Shown here: positions 23,137 through 37,107 of the stretch, one piece after another
Layout: each line of letters starts with the position of its first letter
Position numbering within the stretch: the first letter of the stretch is position 1
DNA from: Warburgia ugandensis
Lineage: Eukaryota > Streptophyta > Magnoliopsida > Canellales > Canellaceae
Assembly (NCBI GenBank): GCA_035236585.1
Contig: CP141139.1
Span: forward strand, 16,446,990-16,510,989
Direction: 5' to 3'
DNA: 64,000 nucleotides
Position numbers and translations under genes: made by a program
Notes under the pieces: generated by a model
The model's input: the letters and a program-made list of their open reading frames with translations, nothing else
Told to the model about the DNA's origin: nothing
Databases searched by the model: none

Positions 23137-25630
23137 GTTTGATATTATCTTAAATTTTCAAATTTTCTAAGTTGGGTTTTGAGAGAAGTAGAAACATTGA
23201 AGATATTAAAAAAAAATAAAAATAAAAAAGGAATTGACATAAAAATTTTTTAAAAAAAAGCCATAAAAATTAATAAAAAGATTGAAAATGCTTAGAAGTT
23301 AGATGTTACCTACCATGTAAAAGGCAAAGTTCCAACTCTTTTTTTGTCCTCTTCTTGACTATAATAAGATGAAAAAATCTTCTATTTACATGAGATAGTC
23401 CCAACTCTTTCCTTGTCTTCCTTTTGCATTTTATTAAGATGGAGAAATGTCATTTGAATCTACTACTTATTTAAGATAAAAACCTGCAATATATCAATGA
23501 CTACCAGCAAAGAACAACACAAAAATATAGCATTAGAGAGAGTACAATACTCACTCACTGCAAATAAGGAAAGAAGAATAGAAGAGATGAGAAATAGAGA
23601 GATAAAAGAGAAAGTGTGTAAAAGTTCTTTCTTTTAGAGAATGAGATGGAATGCCTTTAAAAATGGAAGAGAAAGTCTATTTCTTTGAGAATCCCTTTAA
23701 AAGTAGGAGTTAGGAGAGGGAATTAAATCTTATTGGACTCTTGAGAATAAATTTTATTATATATACCTGGAATATGTATACTATTCCTGTAGTTGAAACT
23801 AATTATAGCATTTAGTAGTTATCATAATCTCTAATTCAGGAGACGTGAGATGGTTATGAAAATCATTGTGTCCCTTTATCTTTCTCCTTGCTTGATATTT
23901 GGATGAGAAACAATAACTATTTTATTTCAATGGTATTTACTGAGGATATCTACAAGAAAGAGGAAACAAATTGCATTTAAGAAAGAGTTGAGTTACATTT
24001 AATAAAATATAAATTTTAATAGTTTTAAAATTTTTAAATTACCTAATGAGATTGAACATCCCTCCCTTAAAAGTCGGAGGAGGTTCCCTTATTATAACAA
24101 CATAGATATTTATACAATGTTAAGTCAATTTCTTCCTTCCCAATCGTGTTATGTTACTTTGTCCCATATCAAGTGTAGGTCACCATTTTTTTGCCCTCCC
24201 CAAACAAGTAAATGTTGGGGTGCCTAGATTAATCTACCCCATTGCCATTCCTAGTCACAATAGAAATTAGAAATGAAATGAAACCGAGTTTAGTTTTGGC
24301 TTCAGTTAACTTGTCATTGTCATCTCCATTTAGATTTTGCAGGAAGGACTTCTCTGGTGGTGGATTCTTTTGTTTTTTTGTTTTTGATTTTTTTTGCCCC
24401 TTATCCTTTTTTCTATAGTAAATTCAATAATTCTTAGAATGATAAACTATTACATATGATGTTTCCACCCGATAAATTCTTTTTAGTCTAAAAACACGTA
24501 AAAGAAGCAAAATTTTGTTAAATTATGAATTTCTCATCATGTATTTAAATAGTGGGAATTTGCAGAGAAATATAAAAGTTATAGGAAATAGAAAGGAAAG
24601 TGAAAGCTATTAGTTATCATCATGATGTAAACACATAAGCCCCAGTTACCATTTTCAAGAAGACAAATGTCAAGTCTCTCTTTTTCACTCTAGGGTCTCA
24701 GTAAGTATACACACCCAAGAGAAGAGGAAGGAGTACATGCTTCTTTTTTTATGCATGGTAAAACCTTCTTTGTAGATCTAAGTCAATCATCATGTTTAGA
24801 ACATGAACAATAGCTAACCCATGAGAAAGCAATGCATATAGAAGATCCTAACTACTTCTTTTGGGTCTTTAAACAAATTAATCAAAATGGTTGGTGGTGA
24901 TTTTTAACCTCAAGAAACCAATAGGCTTAGATTTCAAAGTATAGCCTATCCACCAATTGCTAACATGATGAGTCGATCAAATCTATAAACCAGATTTACC
25001 ATGCATGAAAAAGTGGCATGTACTCCTTCCTCTTCTGGAGCATGTACTCTCAACTAGAACTCTTCATTATGAGAGCTTATGTAGCAGATTGCTTTCCTTT
25101 TTGCCATGCTGATTTTGTTAGAGAAATACCTTATAAGTTAAAGGGAAACTAAGAAACTAGAAAGAGAAGTGAAGTGAAGTGGTGGGTGCCATTGCCGATT
25201 CTAGTCGTTTGGAGGAACTCATAGTCAAGAAGAATGGCATTATTAGTTATTAATGACAATTTTGGTCAACTTTCATTTTAGGAATTGAAGTGGCATAGTC
25301 ATGGCTAGCCAAAATTTGGGTGTTGCGAGCAGAACTTTTGGTAGAGAGATGAAGAAGAGGAGCAATTCTAACCTAACAATTAAAACAATGATAAAAACTA
25401 TGGTCAATGACCATATTTATGACTTGTCAATATATTCGATCATGGAGCTAAGTTTTGCAAAATGACTGGATATGGAACTTTTTCAAAAAAAAAGATAGAA
25501 AGAAAGAAAATTGTTGGAGCAAGGATAGTGCTCATTCACCCAATAGTAACTACTATATTAATCATGTGTATCCACCCATTTGTTCATTAAATCGGACCAC
25601 TAATTCAAGTGGGACTTACTTTTAGATATA
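23135..25630. other. Intergenic sequence, nothing recognised
   Basis: AT-rich, with many stop codons in all frames. 25513-25620 just before the copia fragment could be part of that element, but no motif proves it. Confidence 0.5.
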
Positions 25631-25631
25631 A

Positions 25632-26190
25632 ATGACAAATCCAATAAAAGTTCATTGGTGGGTAGTCAAATTTATTCTTCATTGCTTGAAAGGTATATTT
25701 GGTTTAGTGTTTAATAAGGATAACAATACAAAAAATAATGTTCTTGGCTACGTGTATTTTGATTATGGTTATGACCTTAATAGGATAAGGTCATCAACAG
25801 GCTATATCTTTAGGCTTGTAGGTTGTGCTATTAGTTGGAAGGTAACATTACATTACATAGCTGCTTTGTCTAGTACAGAGGCTGAGTGCATGGCAAGGAC
25901 CAAGGTGGCGAAGGAAGCTATTTGGTTGATGGTTTTGTTAGGAGGCATGATAAAATTATTGTCTATTGTAATAGCCAAAGTGTCATACTTTTGACTAAAA
26001 ATCAGATGAATTGTGAGAGGACCAATCATATTGATGTCACATACCACTTTATTCATGACATTTTATTTGGAAAGGTCTATTATAACGAAGAAGATTCCTA
26101 TAGTAGAAAGTCTAGCTGATATGATAATCAAGCCAGCTCATATGAACAAGTTCAAGTTTTGTTTGGACTTATCCATGGTCTTTAGAGTTG
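25632..26190 (+). pseudogene. Ty1/copia pol fragment: RNase H domain, frameshifted
   Basis: The frame gives VLGYVYFDYGYDLN, RSSTGYIF, ISWK, AALSSTEAECMA and KEAIWL, the standard copia RNase H series. After a frameshift near 25940 it continues as VYCNSQSVILLTKNQ and HIDVTYHFIHDI, and after another as LADMIIKP with NKFKFCLDL. Upstream reverse transcriptase is missing and no LTRs are evident, so this is an orphan fragment. The first catalytic Asp position (usually DSDYAGD) reads FDYGYD, a further sign of decay. Confidence 0.9.
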
Positions 26191-26686
<496 letters not shown>

Positions 26687-26721
26687 TAATTTGAGCAAGG
26701 AGTTGCAGGTATAAAATGCAG

Positions 26722-26812
26722 GTGACATTTGATTAGCTGAGAAAAAGTTTCTAACTACCATTTCTTCTAACTTTTTTTGTTTTCTACATTTTTTCAGCCA
26801 ATCAAATGTCAC
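26722..26812. repeat. Inverted repeat, possible MITE remnant
   Basis: The left arm GTGACATTTGATTAGCTGAG (26722 on) pairs with the right arm ending CCAATCAAATGTCAC (26812). The arms are about 24 bp with one or two mismatches and a loop of about 43 bp. A weaker extension of similarity continues outside the arms. Confidence 0.65.
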
Positions 26813-27064
26813 ATATTCCTTGCACTTGCATGAAACAACTAAAATTAACACATCCCATATGTATGTATGTATGTATGCATGCATGCCTAAATTTTATGCT
26901 CTCACTCTCTACCTCAAATTAGTAGAACTCTGCCCAGATTCCAATTGATCAATCTTTCATATTGCTACCTATTTGTATAGTTACAATTACATACTGTGTA
27001 CTATGTACTATCTTCCATGCACTCTGCCTAAAACACATCGCAATAAAAGAGCCAACATTTAAGA

Positions 27065-29447
27065 TGTAATAACTTGAATTTTTAAGTCCAAAGATAAATA
27101 TTTGAACTTTAGAAGTGAGATTTTATATAGATCAAAATTGGTGAAAATATCTCCATAATTAGATTTTACTCGAAAAATGGAATCTAATGACATAAAGAAT
27201 GCTGGAAACGGAGATCAAATGATAAAGTTATGGACGCTTAAAGATTGAGGGCATTTTAGTAATTTTAAATTAAAAAAGGATCATAGTAAAAAAACACAGG
27301 GGGTCGTTTTGATAACAACACCCCCTTCATTATCATTGCATAACAGACGTGTCATCCCGCTTCTGTGCCGAAAAAATGGCAGGTGCTACCCCCTTCTTTG
27401 GTCATCCTCTACGATGCCAAGAGAAAAGATTGCACCACCACAAGGACAATGCCACTGCAGAGAGCGCACCACCACCTCTCACTGGTTTTAAATACCGAAC
27501 TCCTTCCACCCTCTCCTCCCATCGCACCAGTGACCCAACTCCGACAACCTAGGGTTCCAGCAGGCACGAACAAAACCCTTCTCTTACTTTTCCCATGCAG
27601 ACCTAATTATACAATAAAATTTAGGATCAGAGGACTATTTTATGTAATCAGAGCCTAAAACCTATAGAAATCTCATAGATCTACAAAGTCAAAGATGATT
27701 AAATCTCATAAATTGATCCATTATATGTATTAGGAGATCAATATGCCTAGATCAACCCTAAATCACATACATCAACCTTTAAATTATAGATCTGACCATC
27801 CAATCCAAGTACAAACCTGATCTAAACATCAAGATAGGCGATCTATGAGATCGACCGTTCAAGTACAAGATCTCGATGACATAAAAGTTATTAAAGGCAA
27901 TCTAACCATTAAATATTACATCTATAAGTGAGATCTAGCCTGAAAATGCATTAATTAATGATATATAACCCAAATGATAGATCTAACCATTAATCTATAA
28001 ATCTAATTGATGATCTATAGAGAATGGAAAATGATACTTGGATTGTTATTCCCAAATAATATTCAGGACCTCACAAAGGTGATATAGGATTCGAATTGAA
28101 AAGAAACGCAATCCAAGAGACATCGAGGTAGGTAGTCTGATACTACTATGTTTTCAAATGCATTCCAAAATCTAATTAATTTACTTGGCTCTATTATTGT
28201 GTTTAGTCTGGTTTTTTGAGATATGATAATCTTATAATGAGCATGCGGAATTGTCTTCATGATTTATTGTCATAAATGTGATTACTTGCATTGAACAGAT
28301 TTTATGTATGCATTGCTCGCATGTTTTGAAACTAATTACATAAATTTCATGATTTACAATTATTAAAATTTGGATTAAATGTATAAATATTTTTTCGGGC
28401 TAATAAGCCTAGTGAGCACTATGCTGAGAGGTTGTTTATGTACAAGTTTGGCCTCCCGGCCTCCAACCACCAAAGGTGATAGGTATCACTGCCCAAAGTG
28501 GCATTGTCCCTTCCTCGACTATTGTGTAAATACAGATGACCACTGGAAGTATTCACGGCACCCTTTTTGAGGACATATCCATAGTCACTATCAAGGCTAT
28601 AATGAGCTGGTCTTTAGATACCGGAGACACATGATTTTAGAATAGGTTCTAATCGTGAGCATAGTTGACCCTATGATTTCAGTTTTGATGTCGATATGCA
28701 TATTGCATTGAGATGGTCATAGACAAGTACTCGTGACCAGTTGGCTTGATGTATTCCCTGACCCATTAGCTTGATGTGTTCGCCGAGAGACCCACGTGCA
28801 TGATATCTATAGTGGGTTTGAGATGCTATCATTTATTTTGACCGATTACTACTTTAAGAATTTTATAATTATTATTATTTTATGAATCATTGACTTTGAC
28901 TAGTTGGCTTGATGTGTTCATTGAGATTTTAGTACATGGATTGATTGACTATTATATGATTTTTGTAATACTTATATTGTTGATTATTGAATTTCGATAA
29001 AAGAATCCATGGTTGAAAATGTGTAAAGGAGCTTATAATTTATGCATAAATGTGCATGTTTACACAAAAAGAAATTGCATGATTTTTTACATGGAAAGCC
29101 CCTCTTGAAATTATGCATGTTGCATACTGTGTTTTTAAAATAGTAGTGTCAAATCACCTAATGAGTATGAGAAATACTCATCCAAATATATTATTTTTAT
29201 ATATTAATTCCAACAGGATTAGAAGAAGCATTAAGAAATGTTAGTGCTACGATCAAGTGAATGAAGAGAAAGACAAGTGTGAATGTAAGTATATGATCTA
29301 TCCTTTGGAGATGTATATGTAATTATTATAGTTGGGTTGTGAGTTGTGACTGGATAGATTTGGGATGCATATACGTTTGTCTTAGTTGTAAAAATTACTT
29401 TGTTCATCTTGAAAGAAATGGCACTCGGGGTTTTCAAAATGAATTTA
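27065..29447 (+). repeat. 5' LTR (deleted) of the Ty3/gypsy element
   Basis: Aligns with 32893-35955. It lacks the segment equivalent to about 33422-34128 and the terminal part after GAATTTA. The primer binding site is gone. Confidence 0.85.
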
Positions 29448-32400
29448 CAGCCAGTCCTGCATGTCCAAAAGTCATATAAGACTAGAATAATTAAGAAAAA
29501 GTAGTATAACTATGAGTAATAGAGATGACTAGAATAAGAAATGATATCAAATCACAAAGAAATATACCATAAATAAATAAGCAAAAGGGAGTTGGATTTA
29601 ACAAATACTTAGGCGTCGGATGGTGCAAACCCTATAAAAAAATCTAGTCTAAACTACTTAAGGGTTAGGAAGTGTTGAGTAGTGGAGTAAGCGAGGAAAC
29701 TATTCGATGAGAATAAGAGTATGATGAGACTGAAGAATGAGAATATAAGATGATACTAATGGAATCTTTAGTAGATAACTCTAACTTGTACTAGATCAAT
29801 TAAAGTGAGAATCCTAAAGAATTGAGCTCAATTCTGGATGACCTTACATGGAACCTTGTAAGAAGTAAATTGTTATCTTACAAACCTAAGTATAATAGAG
29901 CAAATTAAAAGATGAGTACAATCATTTATATATTATTTAATCAAGAGGAATATAACATGAATACGACAGTGGATGTAAAAGACTGAATCTAATAAGAACG
30001 ACAAAGAATTTGATTATAACATGGTAACTAGAAGATTTTGATGAAAATTTAAATAGAGGATGATTGATCTGTGATAATAGATTGATCATAACATGAACTT
30101 ATAAGGAAGACAAGTATAGCATAGACAAAAATGTCAATGTAATTGTTGAGACATTGCAAGGATTCGTTAGGAATATAGACAATTGGGGATTTTGATGATG
30201 ATATTAGAACAATTTAACATTTCCTGGAAGTATTCAATTCATCATATCAGTTGATCAAAAGTGTCGATGTAGTATTTAAGCAACAAATCAAATGGAGACA
30301 TTGATCCGAGAGGACAAAAGGAGGATTGACTTAAAAAAGAAGAAGAAGAAGAAAATAAGATGTAAATATAAGTATTTGGTGGATGTTGAACAGACAAAAT
30401 AAGAAGATCATGACTTTATTGAGGATAGAAAAGATAAGTATAGAATTGCAAATCTTTTATCTTGAGTTGTATTGCCAAATTGAAAGATGAACCAATCAAC
30501 TTCGAAGGAATAATAGTACTCGAGTAGGTGATTTTATTGTGGAAAAGTATAATAGAGATAAGGCAGATGGAAATGTAGACTTTAAGTAGATTGTGGAAAT
30601 TAAGGACAGTTTATTGTAAGAAATTTCCAAAGAAGGATTGTGATCAACTAGGAATTAAATTCTAAAATTAGTTTGATGCTTATATCAATTGTTGAAATTA
30701 GAATTTTATCATATCCATTATTTTATGAGGAAACACCAGTGATTGTAGTAAAAAAAAAGGAGAAGTTGATAATATCCTACATTGCCATTATATGATTGAA
30801 TGAAGTTATAGTGAGAAGTATAGAGCAAGGATAGTGACTTTTCTAATCGATCTTCATCAACTAGAGTATCATCAAGGATTAAGTTGATGTCTTGATATCA
30901 TAGAGGAGGATTAGAAGAGTGAGTATCTTGAGGACATTATTTAGCAATAGATTTAAGTGTCATTACCTTTAGAATAATGTTGATTGAACTAAGGTATTCC
31001 AATCATATCTAATTAAATGTGTTAGTATACTAGTAAACAGTAGCCTAAGTTATGTAATACATTAAGAGGAATGTTATGGGTACTTAAACATGAGTTTTTC
31101 ACTAAAGGAAGTCAACTGATTAGATTAAGTCATTTGAGGATGTAAAATTACAATAGATCTAGTAATAGCTAAGGTAGAAGTGAAATGAGAAAAGATCTAC
31201 AACAATGACCAAAATTGCTAATGTTCCCAAACCTTACTAGATGCTATGATAGCGTATTGGATGATTATTATTGTTAAGATAAGCATGAGGTGGTACGTGA
31301 AAGACAAATTTTGAGAAATTGAGAGAACCACTACTTATGATACCTCCTGACAATTAAGACTTAATGGTTGTTCACAATGCCTTTGATAAATGATTGAATA
31401 ATGTATCGATTTAGGAAATGGAAAGAGACAAGTTAAGATAGATGTCACACTAAATGGTAGTATCTAACATTTGATGTGTAATAGCCTTTAGACAAAAAGG
31501 TATTTGATATATTCACGTATCAAGTACAAAGACCGACTGAAGAAGATAAGTAGAAGTAAATTCCATAAGGATTAACTTTACTGGATTGAGATGCCATACA
31601 TACATACATACATACATACATACATACATACATACATACATACATACATACATACATACATACATACATACATAACTTTTGGTCTAGAAGATTATGAAGT
31701 GAATCATCAATCAAGGAAAACTTAAAGACGATAATGGCAAGGAACCCAACTGTGAACACAGTGAGTGAACTCTATTATAGATAAGAGAATTTTGACATGA
31801 GTATGAATATTTTTGGAAATCCTAATGAAAATTTTATGAGAATAGTGATATAAGACTCTAAACGAGAATGTTCAATCTATGATAATAGATTGACCATAAA
31901 AATTTGACATGATTTTGAATAAATTCTTAGAGGAGAAAACTATTTGATAGATTCAATATCCATGAAACTTGATATATAGTTAGGAGATCTTATTTGCAGT
32001 ATGTGATAGATATAATTGATGGAAGATTCTACTTGATTCTTTTAAGAGTTCTAGTTTGAATATAAACGTTGGTTGAGGAATTGAGTCACAAATGAAAGGT
32101 GAAAGATAGTTGGAATACGAAATTGGAGACCATGTGTTCTCAAATATTTCTCCAACTAAGGGGTCCAATATGAAGAAAACTTTTTCCATTGATGTAAAGA
32201 AATGAGAAGTGATATTGTTAAAACTTAATTTAAGTTCCTTGAAGAAAATGTGAAGTAAGATGATATATGATGGGATGGATGTAATTATGACTTGGCTACT
32301 TTTGGAACTTTTACTAGCAAGATGAAGATCAACCTTAAAATGAAGATTTTAATGACAAATAGATCACAAGATGATAGACAAAGAAAAAGGGATTAGTCTG

Positions 32401-32892
32401 TACTATCAGAGAAGTGTGGAGTAGGTTCTACACGATTAAAGGAGTGTAGTAATCTAAGGATTTGGAGATATCAATTATATGAATTAAAATTATGACACAG
32501 TGTTGATGAATTAGTGAGTAAGGACTAAGTATTAGAGTATGGAGCAAAAGCAGCTCTTTATTACTTAAAGCAAACATAAAAGATATGCTAAATTTTAGTT
32601 ATATTTAAGGATTTTATTGAAGGAATTATGAGAATGATGAATTGAGTTGGTTTATAGATTGGTTGAAAGATAACATGAAAAGATTTTCGAAGACAAAATT
32701 CCTCTAATTATTGACCCATTTGAGGTTTTGAATGAGAAGATGAAGAGTTGAAGTAAAGAAATTTCTCTAGCCTGAGTTTTAAGAAGGAACACATTCATCA
32801 AAGAAGAACCTGAGAAATGAAATATCCAGAACTCTTTAAAGAGTATTAATTTGCAAAATTTTAGGGACGAAATTCTTTGTAGAGGGTAATAA
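29448..32892 (+). pseudogene. Decayed gag-pol interior of the Ty3/gypsy element
   Basis: No frame exceeds about 80 codons. Traces of reverse transcriptase are readable at about 30725-30990: VKKKEKLIIS (for VKKKDGS-R), then LNEVIV and IDLHQLEYHQ (for IDDLFDQLQG), then GHYLAID in the place of GHYEF. Codons are broken by several stops and shifts. At 32860-32892, GGGACGAAATTC and a purine-rich stretch mark the polypurine tract side. At only 3.4 kb much of gag-pol, including integrase, must be deleted. Confidence 0.7.
31595..31674. repeat. (CATA)n microsatellite
   Basis: About 20 perfect CATA tetranucleotides inside the dead retrotransposon. Confidence 0.95.
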
Positions 32893-35800
32893 TGTAATAA
32901 CTTAAATTTTTAAGTCCAAAGATAAATATTTGAACTTAGAAGTGAGATTTTATAGAAATCAAGTTTGGTGAAAATATCCCCATAATTAGATTTTACTCAA
33001 AAAATAAAATCCAATGACATAAAGAATGGTGAAAATGGAGATCAAATGACAAAGTTATGGACATTTAAAGATTGAGCGCATTTTAGTAATTTTAAATTAA
33101 AAAAGGAAAAGAGTTGGAAAACATAGGGAGTCATTTTGATAATGATACCCCCTTTGTCATCATCGCGTAACTAACACGTCATCCCACATCTGCGCTGGAA
33201 AAATGGCAGGTGCCACCCCCTTCTCTAGTCATCCTTTGCTACACCAGGAGAAAAGACGGCACCACCACAAGGACGGCGCTGTCGTGGAGAGCACACCACC
33301 ACCTTTCACCAGTTTTAAATACCGGACTCCTTCCACCCTCTCCTCCCATCCCATTGGTGACCCAACTCTAGCAGCTTAGGGTTTCGACAGGCAAAAACAA
33401 AACCCTTCTCTTGCTTTTTCCTGTCTTTTCCAGCACCAGCCCAGGTCTCTCCTTCTCTCTAGCCATTCTCTTTCCCCTTTTCCCTCTCCTTCCACTTCGA
33501 TTTCCCCATTTTCTGCATTTCCACTCAACTAGTTTTTCTAGCAGCATAGAGCAGCTTGCACCACCGGAAAACCGAGATTTCCCCCTCCATCGGTATTGTC
33601 AAACCCTTCTCTCCAGCTTCAGGTAATATCTTTCCCATCAGTTTTTCCCTTTCTTTCTCCACTTTTCTTGTCACAGAAGTCCCATTGGACTGGTTTTTTC
33701 GGTGAGATTCACCAATGAACCAGAACTAGTGAACCTAGATGAGAACCATCACCGGGATAGCTTGGATTGATGATTCGAGCTGTCCAATGAGTTAGTGGGA
33801 CTTTGAAACCCTAAGAAATACAGGACAGTGGAAACATTAGGGCATCCTAGATGTTGATTAGGGACCAGGATGATTGGACGTTCTAGATCAGATCGTCTCA
33901 TCCGATCAACCTAATTAGGTGTGCAGGCATACAAGTGCAATCTCGATTCGACCAGGACGTACACGTGTCCTGGGAATTAAGACGTGTAGGGCCTGTCTTG
34001 TCGCGTTTTGGATACAGAGATCTAATTTGAATCGTTTATTTGATTTGAAACACTAAAACTGCAATTAAGAAGGCTATATAACTACAATTGACGATCTGAA
34101 AAGTCTATTGTATTCGTATTGACTACGCAGACATAATTATACAATAAAATTTAGGATTAAAGGATATTTAATGTGACCATAGCCTAAAAACTATAGAAAT
34201 CTCATAGATCTACAAGATCAAAGATGATTAAATCTCATAAATTGATCCATTGGATTTATTAGGAGATTAATATGCCTAGATCAACCCTAATTTACATATA
34301 TCAACCTTTGAATTATAGATCTGACCATCTGAATCAAGTACAAACCCGATCTAAGCATCAGGGTAGGCGATCTATGAGACCTGACTGTTCAATTATAAGA
34401 TCTTGATGACATAAAAGTTGTTAAAGACAATTTAACCATTAAATATTAGATCTATAAGTGAGATATAGCTTGGAAACGTATTAATTAATGATTTGTAACC
34501 TAAAAGATAGATTTAACTGTTAATCTATAAATCTAATTGATGATTTATAGAGAGTGAAAAATCATACTTGGATTGTTATTCCCAAATAATATCTAGGACC
34601 TCACAAAGGTGATCTATGATTCGAATTGAAGAGAAAAGCTTTCAAATGCATTCCAAAATCTAATTGATTTTTTTGGCTCTATTATCGTGTTTAATATGGT
34701 TTTTTGAGATATGATATTCTTATAACGAGCATGCGGAATTGTCTTCATGATTTATTGTCTTAAATACGATTGCTTGTGTTGAACAGATTTTATGTATGGA
34801 TTGCTCGCATGTTTTGAAACTAATTGCATAAATTTCATGATTTACGATGATTGAGATTTGGATTATATGTATAAATCTTTTTCGGGCTAATAAGCCTAGT
34901 GGGCACTATGCTGAGAGGTTGTTTATGTACGGGGTTAGCCTCCCGGCCTATAACCATCAAAGGTGGTAGGTATCACTGCCCAAAGTGGTATTGTCTCTTC
35001 ATCGACTGCTGTGGTAAATAGGGACGACCACTGGAGGTGTTTACGGCACCCTTTTCAAGGACATATCTATAATCTCCGTAGAGGCTATGGTAGGATTGTC
35101 TCTATATACCAAGACACATGATTTTAGAATAGGTTCTAGTCGCGAGCATAATTGACCCTATGATTTCAATTTTGATATTGATATGCATATTGCATTGAGA
35201 TAGTCGTAGACCAGTAATCATGACCAGTCGGCTTAATATGTTTGCCAACCTGTCAGCTTGATGTGTTTGCCAACCCATCGGCTTGATGTGTTTGCTGAGA
35301 GACCCACATGCATGATATCTATAGTAGGTTTGAGATGCTATCATTTGTTTTGATTGATTATTACTTTAAGAATTTCGTAATAATTATTATTTTATGAATC
35401 ATTGACTTTGACTAGTCGGCTTGATATGTTTGCGGAGATTTTAGTAAATGGATTTACTCTATGATTTTCGTAATATTTATATTGTTGATTATTGAATTTC
35501 GATAAAAGATTTCATGGTTGAAATGTGTAAATGAGCTTATAATTTATGTATAAATATGCATGTTTATACAAAAAGGAATTGCATGATTTTTTACATGAAA
35601 AACCCCTCTTGAAATTATGCATGTTGCATACCATGTTTCAAAATAGTAGTATCCAATCACTTATTGAGTATGAGAAATACTAATCCAAATATTTTTTTTT
35701 TTACAGATTAGTTCCAACATGATTAGAAGAAGCATAAGGAAATGTTAGTGTTACGATCAAGTGAATAAAGAAAAAGACAAGTATGAATATAAGTATATAA

Positions 35801-36073
35801 TCTATTCTTTGGACATGTATATGTGATTATTACAGTTGGGCTGTAAGCTGTGACTACATATATCTTGGATGCATATATGTTTGTCTTAGTTTTAAAAATT
35901 ACTTTGTTCGTCTTGAAAGAAATGTTACTTGGGGTTTTCAAAATGAATTTAAAATAAAATATTTTTTCATTGCATTACATTGTTTTTTATAAAAGTGTTT
36001 TCAAATGGGGATAGATCCCGCATTAGGAATTGGTTTGCATTTAAAAATGCATGTGAAAACCCGGGTCGTCACA
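32893..36073 (+). repeat. 3' LTR of the Ty3/gypsy element
   Basis: 3.18 kb, TGTAATAAC...GTCGTCACA. It is more complete than the 5' LTR, with an extra C/T-rich block (33390-33650) and a following unique part to about 34128. A 71-codon frame at 33411-33626 is low complexity and not considered a gene. Confidence 0.85.
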
Positions 36074-36237
36074 TAAGAAGACTCGTGTAGGGAAAGCCAA
36101 AACCGACGTGGTCAAAATCTTAAATGCAAAATCGAATCAATGAGCCAAGGTCCTCTTCAAAATTAAAATTCCAAACCACCATCGCCTAAAATAGCAATAC
36201 AAACCTTACGCGTTACTTCCAATTGACTCTGCTACCA

Positions 36238-36454
36238 ACCAAGACTTGATATTGAAGGGAGCCTTGGTGCAATGGTAAAAGTTGTCGTTGTATAACTTTG
36301 AGATCATAGGTTCAAGGCGTGGAAATGGTATCTTGCAACAATATAAGATAAGGCTACTTGCTATAGGCCCTTGTGGTCCACCCCTTCCCCGAACCCTGTA
36401 TAGGCAGGAGCTTCCTGCAGTGGGGCTGCCCTTTACCTACCAAGACTTGATATT
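36238..36454 (+). mobile_element. Full-length SINE with 16 bp target-site duplication
   Basis: The body is 36254-36438 (185 bp), flanked by perfect copies of ACCAAGACTTGATATT (36238-36253 and 36439-36454). The pol III A box lies around GCCTTGGTGCAATGG and the B box at AGGTTCAAGGC. The tail is GGGGCTGCCCTTT. This and the 49108 copy define the family length at about 185 bp. Confidence 0.9.
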
Positions 36455-37065
36455 CCTAATTAATGTCGATTGCAACTCTTGTACTCTTTCCCTTGTCTTT
36501 GATCTGCCTTTTGGGATCTAACACTAGTGCTCACCTTCACAAACTGACATTTCCACGTCTCATATCCATGCGCTTCAATTCATGGAGCTGATTCTTTGAG
36601 CGAAACTATAAAAGTCTACACTCAAGAGCTTGTGTATTTTTCATGCAATTTTGCATGTGATGTAAGTCATTTGTCATATTCAATTGGCTTAGATAGGCTA
36701 GAGACCAAAGTTTATGACCATTAAATGCTTTGATTGTGTGATTCTTTGAGTTAAAAATTAAGACCATTCATTTTATTGATTTTCTCAAAGACCCAAGACA
36801 AGTAGTTGTAATTATCCAAAATGCATTGGTTTCTCATTAATTACTTACTTTTGGTGTGGCGAACACGATGGACAGCTTTAATCTACCAAAAAAATATCAC
36901 CATGCATCAAAAGAAGGGACATATATAGAGTCCTACCGAGACTAGTTCTTTTAACTTTATAAGTAAAATAAGTAAATACCAAATTTGGTCAGATTTAACC
37001 ATCTGACTGTTTTTCTTTTTTTGACAAAAAAAGAATTGGGTACAAGCAAATAATTACAAAAGAAT

Positions 37066-37107
<42 letters not shown>

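Larger units (their letters stand above)
27060..36078 (+). mobile_element. Complete but dead Ty3/gypsy (chromovirus-like) LTR retrotransposon
   Basis: The 5' LTR starts TGTAATAAC at 27065 and the 3' LTR ends GGGTCGTCACA at 36073. Both are flanked by the 5 bp duplication TAAGA (27060-27064 and 36074-36078). The interior, 29448-32892, is riddled with stops. Just before the 3' LTR, GGGACGAAATTC is a motif typical of plant chromoviruses. The two LTRs are clearly diverged, so the insertion is old. The 5' LTR lacks its last ~120 bp plus the primer site, and a ~700 bp block present in the 3' LTR. Confidence 0.85.

Noticed and set aside
31595-31674. Regular repeats considered as a CRISPR-like array
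   Set aside because: A 4 bp tandem repeat without spacers in plant DNA; an ordinary microsatellite.
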